The translations under genes and the position numbers were made by a program. 36,283 nucleotides of DNA. It comes from JBDRLD01 sp043813445. GTDB lineage: Bacteria; Patescibacteriota; Patescibacteriia; JACPHY01. This document shows positions 1 through 8,742 of this stretch, piece after piece. Position 1 is the stretch's first letter; every line of letters begins with the position of its first letter. The DNA is taken from contig JBDRLD010000090.1 in assembly GCA_043813445.1 (NCBI GenBank), forward strand, positions 1 through 36,283, given 5' to 3'. The notes beneath the pieces are model-generated. The model did no database searches, had not been told where the DNA came from, and saw only the letters and a program-made list of their open reading frames with translations.

Positions 1-107
1 AGAAAACCTTCTTCACGGAGACCCGCGAGAGTTTGCTGATCCACCTTCTGCGCAGTTTCGCGGAGGAGGGGATTGGGATAGGTGATGACGGCCAGTTTGT
101 TTGACAT
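1..107 (-). CDS. def: Peptide deformylase, N-terminal fragment (cut by window edge)
   Basis: The reverse strand from an ATG at 105-107 reads MSNKLAVITYPNPLLRETAQ and continues for about 35 residues to the window edge. The stretch ITYPNPLLRETAQKV is the typical N-terminal segment of peptide deformylase, the metalloenzyme that removes the formyl group from nascent N-formylmethionine. The catalytic motifs (GxGxAAxQ, EGCLS, HExDH) would lie outside the window, so activity cannot be judged. It starts 54 bp after the priA stop on the same strand, and priA-def(-fmt) is a common bacterial gene order, which supports the call. No clear SD is visible. The fragment is short; the identification rests on the N-terminal motif and the context. 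Confidence 0.75.
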   Translation of the reverse strand, partial: MSNKLAVITYPNPLLRETAQKVDQQTLAGLREEGF

Positions 108-161
108 AAGTTCAGATGCAAAATTTCTGTCTGCGCGGGACTGGACATGTGAGGCGATAAT

Positions 162-2069
162 TCATGCACGAAGATCGACCGGATCCAGGTCTATGGTCCA
201 TGCGCTTGGTACACATGACGCGATACGTCCAAGCAACTCCTCACTAGCGTCTGGTGTAATTTTTACGAGTATGCTTGTACGCTCGCGCCTGCGTACCGCA
301 CCGTACCGGAATGGACCCTCGACCCCAACTACAGCGCTCCCAAGGCCTCGAAGCGATGTCGAAATGTCACCGAATATGGCCTCTGATACGCGCTCTTCTG
401 AGTCGATGCGAAGGAATCGTACGGATGGAGGATAGCCCAATGCGCGCCGTTCGTCAAGTTCGCGGCGGTAGAAAATTTGAATGTCACCCCTTGCCACTGC
501 CAGCAGTGAAGGTTGATCCACGTCCTGCGTCTGCACCAGAAGAGGAACCTCCCACGACCGCGCCCATACCGCGACTTCAGCGAGTGCCTGAAGCGTGCGT
601 TCATTGGCGCGGTAGTCATCACCGCTAACAAGACGCTCCGCACAGAGTACAATGATCGCTCCAATGGTGGAGCTAGTAAGTTGTGGAGCGATCGTTGTAA
701 AGAGTCGATCTGACCCAATTATGATGTTTACCTGAGATGATGGACTTTTTGGATTATCGCTGTCCACGAGCGCAATGCGTGCTGTCGGGTAGTGCTTGAG
801 GATGAGCTCAGCAATCCCCGCGGTTCCAATTCCACTCGTTCGCAGGTATGGAGAGTTGCACGCCGGACACACGGACATCGGAGGACTGACCCCCCCGCAT
901 TTGGTGCATCGGAGTCCATCACCATACTCGGTAAACGGATGCTGACATGCAGCGCACGTCGGTATGTGGTTGCAATCGCGACACCTGATGCGCCCCATGC
1001 GACCAAGGCGATTGTGGAGTACGCAGACGGTTCGATTAGCGACAAGCGTGGCACTAACAAGTTCGAGCATCTGAGGAGTAAGGTAGCCGTTGCCACCTCC
1101 GCGCCAGTAGTGTTCGAGATTAACCACCTCAACACGCTGGGGCTGTCCGCTGCGAAGATGTATGTGGTGTTGCGCACGCGCCCATTCTTCGGCGCGCGGA
1201 GCAGGGGAGAGGAGGAATCGGGGTATTCCACGTGCAGCAGAAGTTTTAGCTGTGACAGCTCGTGCGTCGTACTTGGGATCCATATCCCACTGCTTACAGT
1301 CGTCACTATGTGCCTCATCAATGATAATCGCTCCAAGGTGTTCCGGTATAGTGAACGACACGGTACGGGTGCCAATAATACATACTCCCGGCGCCCTCGC
1401 TGCAAGCGCCGCGGCCCACGCTGCATGGACGCCTGCTGTGCGATCGAGTGAGACGACGGGAACGCCAACTTCCTCAAGCGCAGTCGTAATATTTGGGAGC
1501 CAGACGCGATGAGGAACACATAGTAGGAGGGAACGGCCCGAGCGAATCACCTCGAGAGCAATTCCCTGAAGTGCCTCAACCCTTTGTGTAAGAGTCTCGT
1601 AGATTATGACCTGGTCGCCCGCGGATTTTATCGCGCGCGAGATCCATGGCGCGGTTTGCACGCTCCCCCCTTTCCTATCAGGGAGTAGATTATACGACGC
1701 ATCAGAATACGTACGCCTCTTCGGGGGGTGGGGGAGCAGAAGAGACGCGGTTGAGGCGAGAGACATCCCAAATATTCGTGCAGCGTGTTCGACTGTAGAA
1801 ATTTCAAGCTCAGTGAGAGTCAGATCGTCACGTACACTAAGGACGCGCCGTAGTTGATATGATGGCTTTAGCTGAAGAGATGGAGAGTCCACACACACTC
1901 CCCAAACCTTCTGAGAGCGGAAAGGTATAAGTGCGAAGACGCCTCTGTATGTGTCACTGATAAGATCGTCCGGAACGACGTAGCTGAAAACGCCTCCCTG
2001 AGCCCGAGGGAGACGAATAAGCGGTGTTATATTCACCAGTTGTACTAGTTGTTGAGTGTCTTTACCCAC
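162..2069 (-). CDS. priA: Primosomal protein N' (PriA-like), ATPase-dead
   Basis: 635 residues, the PriA replication-restart protein by overall layout. Residues 12-110 resemble the 3'BD/winged-helix DNA-binding part. A helicase-like region carries DEAH at 251-254 followed by a KYDAR element (PriA PRYHAR-like). Eight zinc-site cysteines are all present as four CxxC pairs (363/366, 372/375, 388/391, 401/404). A C-terminal part with the LDERRALGYPPSVRF signature (about 538-552) completes the family pattern. The Walker A loop is gone: where GVTGSGKTEVYL is expected, residues 154-167 read VIIYETLTQRVEAL with no GKT. The motif V and motif VI (GRAGR) regions are also unrecognisable. It probably binds forks and primosome partners without unwinding, as proposed for actinobacterial PriA. 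The start is GTG at 2069; no ATG lies nearby in frame and no SD is seen. It is followed by def. Confidence 0.85.
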   Translation of the reverse strand: MGKDTQQLVQLVNITPLIRLPRAQGGVFSYVVPDDLISDTYRGVFALIPFRSQKVWGVCVDSPSLQLKPSYQLRRVLSVRDDLTLTELEISTVEHAARIFGMSLASTASLLLPHPPKRRTYSDASYNLLPDRKGGSVQTAPWISRAIKSAGDQVIIYETLTQRVEALQGIALEVIRSGRSLLLCVPHRVWLPNITTALEEVGVPVVSLDRTAGVHAAWAAALAARAPGVCIIGTRTVSFTIPEHLGAIIIDEAHSDDCKQWDMDPKYDARAVTAKTSAARGIPRFLLSPAPRAEEWARAQHHIHLRSGQPQRVEVVNLEHYWRGGGNGYLTPQMLELVSATLVANRTVCVLHNRLGRMGRIRCRDCNHIPTCAACQHPFTEYGDGLRCTKCGGVSPPMSVCPACNSPYLRTSGIGTAGIAELILKHYPTARIALVDSDNPKSPSSQVNIIIGSDRLFTTIAPQLTSSTIGAIIVLCAERLVSGDDYRANERTLQALAEVAVWARSWEVPLLVQTQDVDQPSLLAVARGDIQIFYRRELDERRALGYPPSVRFLRIDSEERVSEAIFGDISTSLRGLGSAVVGVEGPFRYGAVRRRERTSILVKITPDASEELLGRIASCVPSAWTIDLDPVDLRA

Positions 2070-2135
2070 ACCTTATTTGGGCCCAGAGAAGGGCATTCTG
2101 TGGCGTCGTATAGTGCAAGTTTCACGAACCGTCAG

Positions 2136-2141
2136 ATTATA
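2136..2141 (-). promoter_or_regulatory. Candidate -10 element upstream of priA
   Basis: The reverse strand reads TATAAT exactly at 2141-2136, about 65 bp before the priA start codon. The predicted transcript would start near 2129 and carry a 60-nt leader. The -35 position 16-18 bp further upstream is A/T-rich but matches TTGACA poorly, so this is a -10-only prediction. Confidence 0.35.
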
Positions 2142-2257
2142 TTCCTTTCCCCCAACACCTAAAATTAGTTTACTCATCTCCCTATAGTCTTTTACCTAGA
2201 TCCCACGCTCGACTGCCTGATAGCGCTTGTGAGTGTCCTGTCTGGTAATTTCAGAGC

Positions 2258-2318
2258 ACCACCGGTGGTACGCGATCGACCGTATTAGCATTCATCCCCT
2301 CGGTCGATGGTGCACCAC
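2258..2318. repeat. Imperfect inverted repeat between the M23 gene and priA
   Basis: Two nested palindromic features lie in the 268-bp gap. ACCACCGGTGGT at 2258-2269 is a perfect 12-bp palindrome. A larger hairpin uses GTGGT (2265-2269) with ACCAC (2314-2318) outside, and ATCGACCG (2275-2282) with CGGTCGAT (2301-2308) inside, joined by a partly pairing 5x5 internal loop and closed by an 18-nt loop. No T-run follows on the minus strand, so a classical intrinsic terminator for the M23 gene is not proven. It may be a terminator without a U-tract or a regulatory structure. The rest of this gap holds only the priA -10 candidate. Confidence 0.5.
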
Positions 2319-2337
2319 ATCATATGCGTCGTATAAT

Positions 2338-3567
2338 TTACAGTAGGTAATTCAGCGGATTTACAGGGATACCGTTCAGACGGATCTCGAAGTGGAGGTG
2401 TGCTCCACTGGAATACGATCCTGCACCTCGCGTACCTGGCCTACCTCCGACGCATGCGATCGCATCGCCTCGTGAGACGTACTCCCCTTCCCCAACCTTG
2501 AAGCAGGACACGTGTCCGTACACGGTTGAGAACCCTCCGGGGTGCACAAGCATAACGTAACTGTATCCGTAGCCGTTATCTTTGGTCTTAGCCACGTATC
2601 CTGGTGCCGGAGCTGTAATGGTGCTTCCCTGCGCGGCTCGTATATCAATTGCCGGATGCTCAAACAGGTAGCGATACGGGTAGTCTGGATCATGAAAATA
2701 CGCTGTGATGCCGCGATTTGGGACCGGCCATGAGAAGGCAATACGACCATCTCTTCCGAAGCTTTCATCGATCGCGGCGAGCTGTTCTCGCACGCGTGCT
2801 TCAAGAGACACAATCTCGTTATCGATTCCCTGCACCTCGGCGCGTAATTCGCTTACGAGTGTCTGGTAGCGCTGCTCGTTCGACTGCGTCGCAGCAAGGA
2901 GACGCGCCTTTGTCTGCTGTTCCTCCTCGAGCGATTCATGCTCGGCAACGAGCTGCTCCTGGAGTGTCTGTAGCTCATGTTGCTTCGTCGAAAGCTGTGA
3001 TTCTGTTACCTCAAGTGTCTGACGCTCGCCCTGTACCTCTGCGAGCACGCTTCGCATGTGTTGCTGGAGCTGTGAGAGCTGGCTGAGGTGAGAATAGTAC
3101 GCGCCGATCGAATCGCTTGCCAATATAATATGTAGCTGTGGCTGTGTGTCCGCCGCGCGCATCTCTGTGAGCAGGGCTGCAAGTAACGCGTGGCGCTTAG
3201 TAACAGCGTCTCGCGCGGTTTCTAGAGAGATTTGTGTTGCTTCGATCTCGAGCGACACCTGTGACTGCTCGGTTTGGACGCGCTCAATCTCGAGACGCTG
3301 CTTTGCGACGCGGTCGTTTAGCACCCGAAGCCGTTGTTGGAACGTTGCTGCCTTTCCTTGTTCCGCGCGAAGTGAGTTGCGGTAGCGCTCTATCTGCGCA
3401 TTCAACTCATCGAGACGGTCCTGACTCACATCGATTTGCTTGTTCAGCTCAAATACCTGCTTCACCCCAGCCGCCTTTTCCACTGCCAACACGCCCGCCC
3501 CGGTTGCCAGGGCAAGTACAATCGCTATTGTCACCCCGCTGAGTGTTGCGATCCGTGATGTGCGCAT
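2338..3567 (-). CDS. Coiled-coil M23 (LytM-fold) murein endopeptidase
   Basis: 409 residues in EnvC/NlpD-like order. An N-terminal membrane anchor or signal segment (about 10-28) is followed by long coiled coils (about 35-265) and a C-terminal M23 peptidase domain (about 278-409). The zinc and catalytic residues are present: H304 and D308 (HPAID), H352 (VYGHVS) and H390-L-H392 (AHLHFE). This predicts an active glycyl/peptide-crosslink hydrolase, unlike EnvC-type activators whose own site is degenerate. It would act outside the membrane in wall remodelling or daughter-cell separation, with the coils as a regulatory arm. The start is ATG at 3567, with only a weak GAGAG upstream. It lies 50 bp downstream of gltX on the same strand and may share its transcript. 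The specific substrate bond is not deducible. Confidence 0.85.
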   Translation of the reverse strand: MRTSRIATLSGVTIAIVLALATGAGVLAVEKAAGVKQVFELNKQIDVSQDRLDELNAQIERYRNSLRAEQGKAATFQQRLRVLNDRVAKQRLEIERVQTEQSQVSLEIEATQISLETARDAVTKRHALLAALLTEMRAADTQPQLHIILASDSIGAYYSHLSQLSQLQQHMRSVLAEVQGERQTLEVTESQLSTKQHELQTLQEQLVAEHESLEEEQQTKARLLAATQSNEQRYQTLVSELRAEVQGIDNEIVSLEARVREQLAAIDESFGRDGRIAFSWPVPNRGITAYFHDPDYPYRYLFEHPAIDIRAAQGSTITAPAPGYVAKTKDNGYGYSYVMLVHPGGFSTVYGHVSCFKVGEGEYVSRGDAIACVGGRPGTRGAGSYSSGAHLHFEIRLNGIPVNPLNYLL

Positions 3568-3617
3568 GGTTTATTCTCTCAGGGTTAGATACCCCGCCAG
3601 CCTGCCGTGAGGATCGT

Positions 3618-5036
3618 TTATTTTAGTGCGTGTTCGAGTGAACGCGTTATACGTTTGAGCGATTCTTCCCTCCCAAATAGCCATGCGAGCTCAAATGGAC
3701 TTGGTGATGCGTCCTGTCCGGAAAGTGCAACGCGCATTGGCCAAAGTACTGCGCCGGGCGCAAGGTCGCGATCAGTAATCCACTGCTTCACGAGATTCTC
3801 AAACTTCGCAACATCCTCGCTTCGTGATGGCCAGTCCTGCAGTTCGGTTAGGAACCCATGGAGATCGCCAAGTAACTTTTCTGCTTCTTCCGTGGTGCTC
3901 TTCTTCCATGCAAGCGGTGCATTCAGCTCCCACTCTTTAAAATACCACATTGGCAGCAGATTGAGACGTCGCATGCGCGGCTGCTCAAGCGTCAGGACAC
4001 GTTCTAAGTATTCCGAGTCGATCGTATTATCAACATGAAGTCGCGCGTGAACCGCGATTGAAAGCGTAGAAATATCGATGCTTCGAATGTACTCGCCATT
4101 CATCCATTCGATCTTCTCGAAGTTCACCGCAGCTGGAGATTTGTTCACGTGGTCAATATCGAACGCTTCGATGAGCTCTTGGATGGTATATATCTCTCGA
4201 TCGCCGGATGGGTTCCATCCGAGCAATGCCACAAAGTTCAAAAGCGCCTCTGGCAAACACCACTCAAGATATGCGGCGGTATTCGTATCACCGTCACGTT
4301 TGCTCAGCTTCTTTCCTCCCGACCCCATCAGGAGCGGTAGGTGCGCATATGCTGGTGCGTCCCATCCGAACGCACTAAAGAGTAGCAGGTGCTTTGGTAA
4401 TGACGGAAGCCACTCATCCCCGCGTGTGACATGTGAAATACACATCTCGTGGTCGTCTATGACGTGCGCGAGGTGGTAGGTCGGAAATCCATCGCTCTTG
4501 AGAATAACAAAATCGTCAAGCTCGTCAGTCCTTACTTCCACCGCACCGTGAATGAGATCTTCACAGTGTACACTCCCCCCCTCCGGTATACGGAAACGGA
4601 TTACAGAACCGTCTTTTGCTACATCACTACGTTCGCAGCAGTGACGATCATAGCGCGGCGGGAGTTTGCCCTCAACCTGCTTTGCTCGTAACTCCTGCAA
4701 GCGCTCCGTGGAACAATCACAACGATACGCACTCCCCTCCTCTACGAGGCGCTCGGCGTATGTGCGATATCGTTCTAGTCGCTGCGATTGTACATATGGG
4801 CCAACATCGCCTCCGATATCCGGCCCCTCATCCCATGTAATGCCCACCGCATGAAGCACATCAAGAAGACGCTCCAGACTTCCCTCCACAAGACGACTTT
4901 GATCCGTGTCCTCAATGCGAATAATAAATTGGCCGCCATGGTGTCTCGCAAGGAGAAATGCGTAGAGCGCACTCCGCAAACCTCCAAGGTGAAGCTCACC
5001 AGTTGGCGATGGAGCAAATCGTGTTCGGACGATCAT
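3618..5036 (-). CDS. gltX: Glutamyl-tRNA synthetase
   Basis: 472 residues, a normal length for bacterial GluRS. It charges tRNA-Glu with glutamate, and in organisms lacking GlnRS it also feeds the amidotransferase route for Gln-tRNA. The N-terminus IVRTRFAPSPTGELHLGG contains the class I HIGH equivalent (HLGG, 16-19), and the KMSKS equivalent is KLSKR at 243-247. Other family blocks include TRGDEWLPS and SDGFPTYHLAHVIDDH. The start is taken at the ATG at 5034-5036 because the class I signature follows at once. An upstream in-frame extension to 5174 lies wholly inside the GT26 gene and has no family resemblance. The ATG overlaps the TGA stop of the GT26 gene by 4 bp (ATGA), implying translational coupling. 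A CDC/HCC cysteine pattern near 106-134 may be a zinc site, but this is uncertain. Confidence 0.95.
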   Translation of the reverse strand: MIVRTRFAPSPTGELHLGGLRSALYAFLLARHHGGQFIIRIEDTDQSRLVEGSLERLLDVLHAVGITWDEGPDIGGDVGPYVQSQRLERYRTYAERLVEEGSAYRCDCSTERLQELRAKQVEGKLPPRYDRHCCERSDVAKDGSVIRFRIPEGGSVHCEDLIHGAVEVRTDELDDFVILKSDGFPTYHLAHVIDDHEMCISHVTRGDEWLPSLPKHLLLFSAFGWDAPAYAHLPLLMGSGGKKLSKRDGDTNTAAYLEWCLPEALLNFVALLGWNPSGDREIYTIQELIEAFDIDHVNKSPAAVNFEKIEWMNGEYIRSIDISTLSIAVHARLHVDNTIDSEYLERVLTLEQPRMRRLNLLPMWYFKEWELNAPLAWKKSTTEEAEKLLGDLHGFLTELQDWPSRSEDVAKFENLVKQWITDRDLAPGAVLWPMRVALSGQDASPSPFELAWLFGREESLKRITRSLEHALK

Positions 5037-5830
5037 AGGTGTTTCGAGCGCAGTCGGAGCTGCGGTATGCGCAGAAGCCGAATCTGCTCTCGCATGACAG
5101 CAAGCGGAAAGATGACAATAGCACAGAGTGTCCTTCGCAGACGACGAGGTTGATGTATAACGCGCCAGAGCCACTCGAATCCGAACTTGCGCATGATACG
5201 TGGCGGCATGGGTACCACTCCAGAGAAGTAGTCTATTGCACCGCCGATACCCGTCGCGATACGAATCGTTCTCAATGCGTCACCATGCGCCGTAATCCAC
5301 GCCTCCTGATCTGGGTGACCAAAGTTTACAATCAACATTGATGGCGCCGCGTCATTAATCGCGTGAATGAGCGCAGGATCAACGCGCTCCGCAGGATGCA
5401 CGGTTCCAATTGACGCCTTAAGCGATGGCCATCGCTCTTTGAGTGCGTCACGAAGAAGTGCTGGTGTTGTTAGCCCATCTTTTCGAAGAAGGAACGCGAT
5501 GCGTTCGTCTCGGCGCACTGCAAGCTCACAGAGCTCTTCAAGGACATCAGTTCCAGTCACACGCTCCCCTGCTCCATAACCGAGAAACAGTAGCGCAAGC
5601 AGAAGCCCAAACCCGTCGACAGTAATGTAATCCGCAGTGCGCACTGCGTTGCTGTATTGCGGAGATCGTGTTGCGGCAATGGCGATTTCAGGATTGAGCG
5701 TCACAATGCGCTGTGTATACGACCCTGTAAGTGCCCGCTCGATGAAGTGTCGCAAATCCGATCGCGATGCCCTATCGACCGGAGTGCCGAGCACCACCGC
5801 ACGCCGCCCGTCCTTTCGCTTTTTGATCAT
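5033..5830 (-). CDS. WecG/TagA/CpsF family (GT26) glycosyltransferase
   Basis: 265 residues. GT26 enzymes transfer an N-acetylmannosamine-type sugar from UDP to a lipid-linked acceptor in making teichoic acid linkage units, enterobacterial common antigen or exopolysaccharide. Visible family blocks are TLNPE (44-48), ADYITVDGFG (66-75), the FGHPDQEAW loop (170-178) and GIGGAIDYFSG with the following MPPRIMRKFGFEWLWR near the C-terminus. The last 30 residues are basic and hydrophobic, consistent with membrane association. The start is ATG at 5830, with GAGG 7 nt upstream. It heads the minus-strand group GT26-gltX-M23. No other polysaccharide genes are nearby, so the acceptor and end product are unknown. 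Confidence 0.85.
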   Translation of the reverse strand: MIKKRKDGRRAVVLGTPVDRASRSDLRHFIERALTGSYTQRIVTLNPEIAIAATRSPQYSNAVRTADYITVDGFGLLLALLFLGYGAGERVTGTDVLEELCELAVRRDERIAFLLRKDGLTTPALLRDALKERWPSLKASIGTVHPAERVDPALIHAINDAAPSMLIVNFGHPDQEAWITAHGDALRTIRIATGIGGAIDYFSGVVPMPPRIMRKFGFEWLWRVIHQPRRLRRTLCAIVIFPLAVMREQIRLLRIPQLRLRSKHL

Positions 5831-5913
5831 AGAGATACCTCGCAGACCGTGCTCGGAACGGACTCGGTGTTCGATAGCGCGTCCGCTGCGAATTTGTTTT
5901 TCTGGAATAATTC

Positions 5914-5942
5914 TTTATAGAATCAGTGTAGCAGACTGGCAG
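5914..5942 (-). promoter_or_regulatory. Candidate promoter for the GT26-gltX group
   Basis: On the reverse strand a -10-like TATAAA (5919-5914) is preceded, with a 17-bp spacer, by CTGCCA (5942-5937), which matches TTGACA at four positions. It lies about 85 bp upstream of the GT26 start in the 218-bp divergent gap shared with clpB. On the plus strand the same gap holds TTGACA at 6008-6013 and TACAAT at 6003-6008, but neither has a well-placed partner. Confidence 0.35.
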
Positions 5943-6048
5943 GCGCGGCGTCAGCAGACACTGAGATTCACACAAAACATACAATCTTTTTGCATTCTGC
6001 GGTACAATTGACAACTGAAGAACGACATGCTAGGATTTCTTGAAGTAT

Positions 6049-8697
6049 ATGCAGAATTTTACCTACAAAGCACAAGAAGCACTCCAGCGGGCGTCGCAGC
6101 TCGCAGCAGAGCGCGGTCATCAGCAGGTGGGTGTTATCCACCTCATGCTTGCGCTACTCACGCAAGATCAGAGTTTGATCGCGGCGATGCTGCAGCGACT
6201 CGACATTGATCTTCGAGACCTCCAACGTCGTATAGAGGGCGAGCTCAATCTTCTTCCCGCAGTGCGCTCGGTCGCATCAGGCGGTGTCGGGCAGATTTTT
6301 GTTACGTCCGAACTTAAGGCAGTACTCGATCGTGCCGCGGAAGAAGCAAGGAAGCTTAAGGATGAATACATTTCGACCGAACACTTCCTCCTTGCAATGC
6401 TCGAGGTACACTCACCGATTCGTGCGCTCCTACAGGATGTACATATGGATCGTGAGCGCCTGCTCAAAGTTCTTGCTGACGTTCGTGGAAGCCAACATAT
6501 CGATTCACCGGAACCGGAAGCGACATATCAGGCGCTTGAGAGATACAGCGTCAACGTCACGAAGCTAGCGCGCGAGGGAAAAATTGATCCGGTTATCGGT
6601 CGTGACGCGGAAATTCGTCGGGTTATGCAGGTACTAACTCGACGCACAAAAAATAATCCAGTACTTATTGGGGAACCCGGCGTTGGAAAAACTGCAATTG
6701 CCGAGGGTATTGCACAACGCATCGCGAAGGGCGACGTGCCGGAGTATCTTAAGGATAAGGAACTTATCGCGCTTGATCTTGGATCACTTGTCGCCGGAAC
6801 GAAGTTCCGAGGCGAATTTGAGGAACGACTCAAGGCGGTACTCAAGGAAATCGCGGCGTCATCCGGTCGCATCATTCTTTTTATTGATGAGATGCACACG
6901 CTCGTCGGGGCAGGAGGTGCTGACGGTGCAATTGATGCGGCGAACATGCTGAAGCCAATGCTTGCGCGAGGTGAACTTCATGCGATCGGTGCAACGACGC
7001 TGAAGGAATACCAAAAGTACGTCGAGAAGGATGCAGCGCTCGAACGTCGATTCCAGCCAGTACTCGTTGTGGAGCCGACTGTGGAAGACACTATCGCTAT
7101 CCTCCGCGGTATCAAGGAAAAATACGAGGTGCATCATGGCGTGCGCATTCGCGACAACGCAATTGTTGCTGCAGCCGAGCTTTCTTCGCGATATGTGACG
7201 GATCGCTTCTTACCGGACAAGGCGATTGATCTCGTTGACGAGGCCGCGTCGGCGTTACGCATGGCTATCGAATCGCAGCCGGAAGAGCTTGATAAGCTTC
7301 AGCGAAAACTGATGCAGCTTGAAATCGAGCGACAAGCATTGAAACAGGAGAAGGAGAAGCGTGACGCAAAGGAGCGCCTGAAGGAGATAGACGACGAGCT
7401 GAAGGTTCTTCAGGAGCAGGCAAAGGAGCTTGAGCAACGCTGGCGAATGGAGCGCGATCTTATTGCAAAGATGCGTGAATTTAAAACGGAGATCGATGAG
7501 CTGCGCGCTGAAGCCGATCGCATGAGCCGTGAGGGAAATCTGCAGCGAGTTGCAGAAATTCGCTACGGGAAGATTCCCACACTTGAACGTGAGATTAAGG
7601 AGCGCGAGCAGCGGCTGGCAGACATCCATGCACCGCAGCGGCTACTAAAAGAAGAGGTCAACGAGGAGGCCATTGCAGCTGTTGTGTCGCGGTGGACTGG
7701 CATTCCGGTAGCAAAAATGCTCGAGCAGGAGCAGGAGAAACTCGCACGCATGGAGGAAGAGCTTGGAAAGCGTGTCGTTGGGCAGGAAGAGGCAATCCGT
7801 GCCGTCTCAAACGCAGTGCGGCGTTCGCGCGCGGGTATCGCGGAAGAGAAAAAGCCCATCGGCTCATTTATCTTCCTCGGACCCACCGGCGTGGGTAAAA
7901 CCGAGCTTGCTCGGGCGCTCGCCGAATTCATGTTCAATGATGAAGAGGCAATGCTCCGTGTGGACATGTCCGAATTCATGGAAAAGCACGCGGTCGCGCG
8001 GATGATTGGCTCACCTCCGGGGTACGTCGGTTACGAGGAAGGTGGTCAGCTCACCGAGGCTGTGCGACGTCGTCCATACAGTGTTATTCTTTTCGACGAG
8101 ATCGAGAAGGCGCACCCTGATGTGTTTAATATCCTCCTTCAAATTCTCGATGACGGACATCTCACCGACGCAAAGGGTCGAAAGGTAAATTTCAAAAACA
8201 CTATTATCGTTATGACTTCGAACCTTGGCTCGGAGCTCATCCTTGAGTCCGGTCGCCGTGGTTCGTTGGGCTTTACCGGTTCTGAAGAGGACATCCCACC
8301 TGAAGAACGCATGAATGACAAACTCATGGAGCGACTTCGTGAGCATTTTAAGCCCGAGTTTCTCAATCGAGTTGATGACATCATCATCTTCCACACGCTC
8401 GCGCCGGAACACTTGGAACGAATAGTGGATATCCAACTTAAACTCGTTGCGAAGCGCCTCAAGGAAAAGGATATTTCCATCGTGGTGAGTGAATCGGCGA
8501 AGAAACTGCTCGCACAAAGAGGATATGATCCGGCGTTTGGTGCACGACCGTTAAAGCGGCTCATCGAGTCAGAGCTACTCAATCCTCTCGCGATGGAGAT
8601 CGTGAATGGAAGCCTTGGGGAAGATTCCGTGGTGAGTATCGACGTAAAAGATGAGCAGTTCGTCTTCAAAACTAAGCGCCCGAGAGCAACAAAGTAG
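6049..8697 (+). CDS. clpB: ATP-dependent disaggregase ClpB
   Basis: 882 residues, full ClpB/Hsp104 layout. It extracts and unfolds aggregated proteins by threading them through a hexameric ring, usually with DnaK. Two Clp_N repeats occupy about 5-145. AAA-1 has Walker A GEPGVGKT near 207 and Walker B LFIDEMHTL near 276. A long charged coiled-coil M domain spans about 395-525, which separates ClpB from ClpA/ClpX. AAA-2 has GPTGVGKT near 611 and Walker B ILFDEIEKAHPDVF. Both arginine-finger regions look intact. The start is taken at ATG 6049 (MQNFTYKAQEAL, the family N-terminus); a TTG 9 nt earlier at 6040 is an alternative with AGGA 4 nt before it. No HrcA/CIRCE element is visible upstream. 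A strong stem-loop follows the stop. Confidence 0.95.
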   Translation: MQNFTYKAQEALQRASQLAAERGHQQVGVIHLMLALLTQDQSLIAAMLQRLDIDLRDLQRRIEGELNLLPAVRSVASGGVGQIFVTSELKAVLDRAAEEARKLKDEYISTEHFLLAMLEVHSPIRALLQDVHMDRERLLKVLADVRGSQHIDSPEPEATYQALERYSVNVTKLAREGKIDPVIGRDAEIRRVMQVLTRRTKNNPVLIGEPGVGKTAIAEGIAQRIAKGDVPEYLKDKELIALDLGSLVAGTKFRGEFEERLKAVLKEIAASSGRIILFIDEMHTLVGAGGADGAIDAANMLKPMLARGELHAIGATTLKEYQKYVEKDAALERRFQPVLVVEPTVEDTIAILRGIKEKYEVHHGVRIRDNAIVAAAELSSRYVTDRFLPDKAIDLVDEAASALRMAIESQPEELDKLQRKLMQLEIERQALKQEKEKRDAKERLKEIDDELKVLQEQAKELEQRWRMERDLIAKMREFKTEIDELRAEADRMSREGNLQRVAEIRYGKIPTLEREIKEREQRLADIHAPQRLLKEEVNEEAIAAVVSRWTGIPVAKMLEQEQEKLARMEEELGKRVVGQEEAIRAVSNAVRRSRAGIAEEKKPIGSFIFLGPTGVGKTELARALAEFMFNDEEAMLRVDMSEFMEKHAVARMIGSPPGYVGYEEGGQLTEAVRRRPYSVILFDEIEKAHPDVFNILLQILDDGHLTDAKGRKVNFKNTIIVMTSNLGSELILESGRRGSLGFTGSEEDIPPEERMNDKLMERLREHFKPEFLNRVDDIIIFHTLAPEHLERIVDIQLKLVAKRLKEKDISIVVSESAKKLLAQRGYDPAFGARPLKRLIESELLNPLAMEIVNGSLGEDSVVSIDVKDEQFVFKTKRPRATK

Positions 8698-8709
8698 ATC
8701 GCGTGATAC

Positions 8710-8741
8710 GCAGAAACACACCCACACGGGTGTGTTTCTGC
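8710..8741 (+). terminator. Strong stem-loop after clpB, without a U-tract
   Basis: A perfect 14-bp stem, GCAGAAACACACCC (8710-8723) with GGGTGTGTTTCTGC (8728-8741), has a 4-nt loop. It starts 12 bp after the clpB stop and ends one base before the first possible ATG of the next gene. No T-run follows. It probably ends or protects the clpB transcript. If the next gene starts at 8743, the hairpin occupies its ribosome binding region. Confidence 0.6.
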
Positions 8742-8742
8742 T

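Noticed and set aside
5033..5036. Recoded UGA (Gracilibacteria/Absconditabacteria code)
   Set aside because: Several genes end naturally at TGA at family-typical lengths, and no in-frame TGA interrupts conserved domains.
5037..5174. 46-residue N-terminal extension of gltX
   Set aside because: It lies entirely inside the GT26 gene and has no synthetase features. The ATGA overlap at 5033-5036 gives a clear coupled start.
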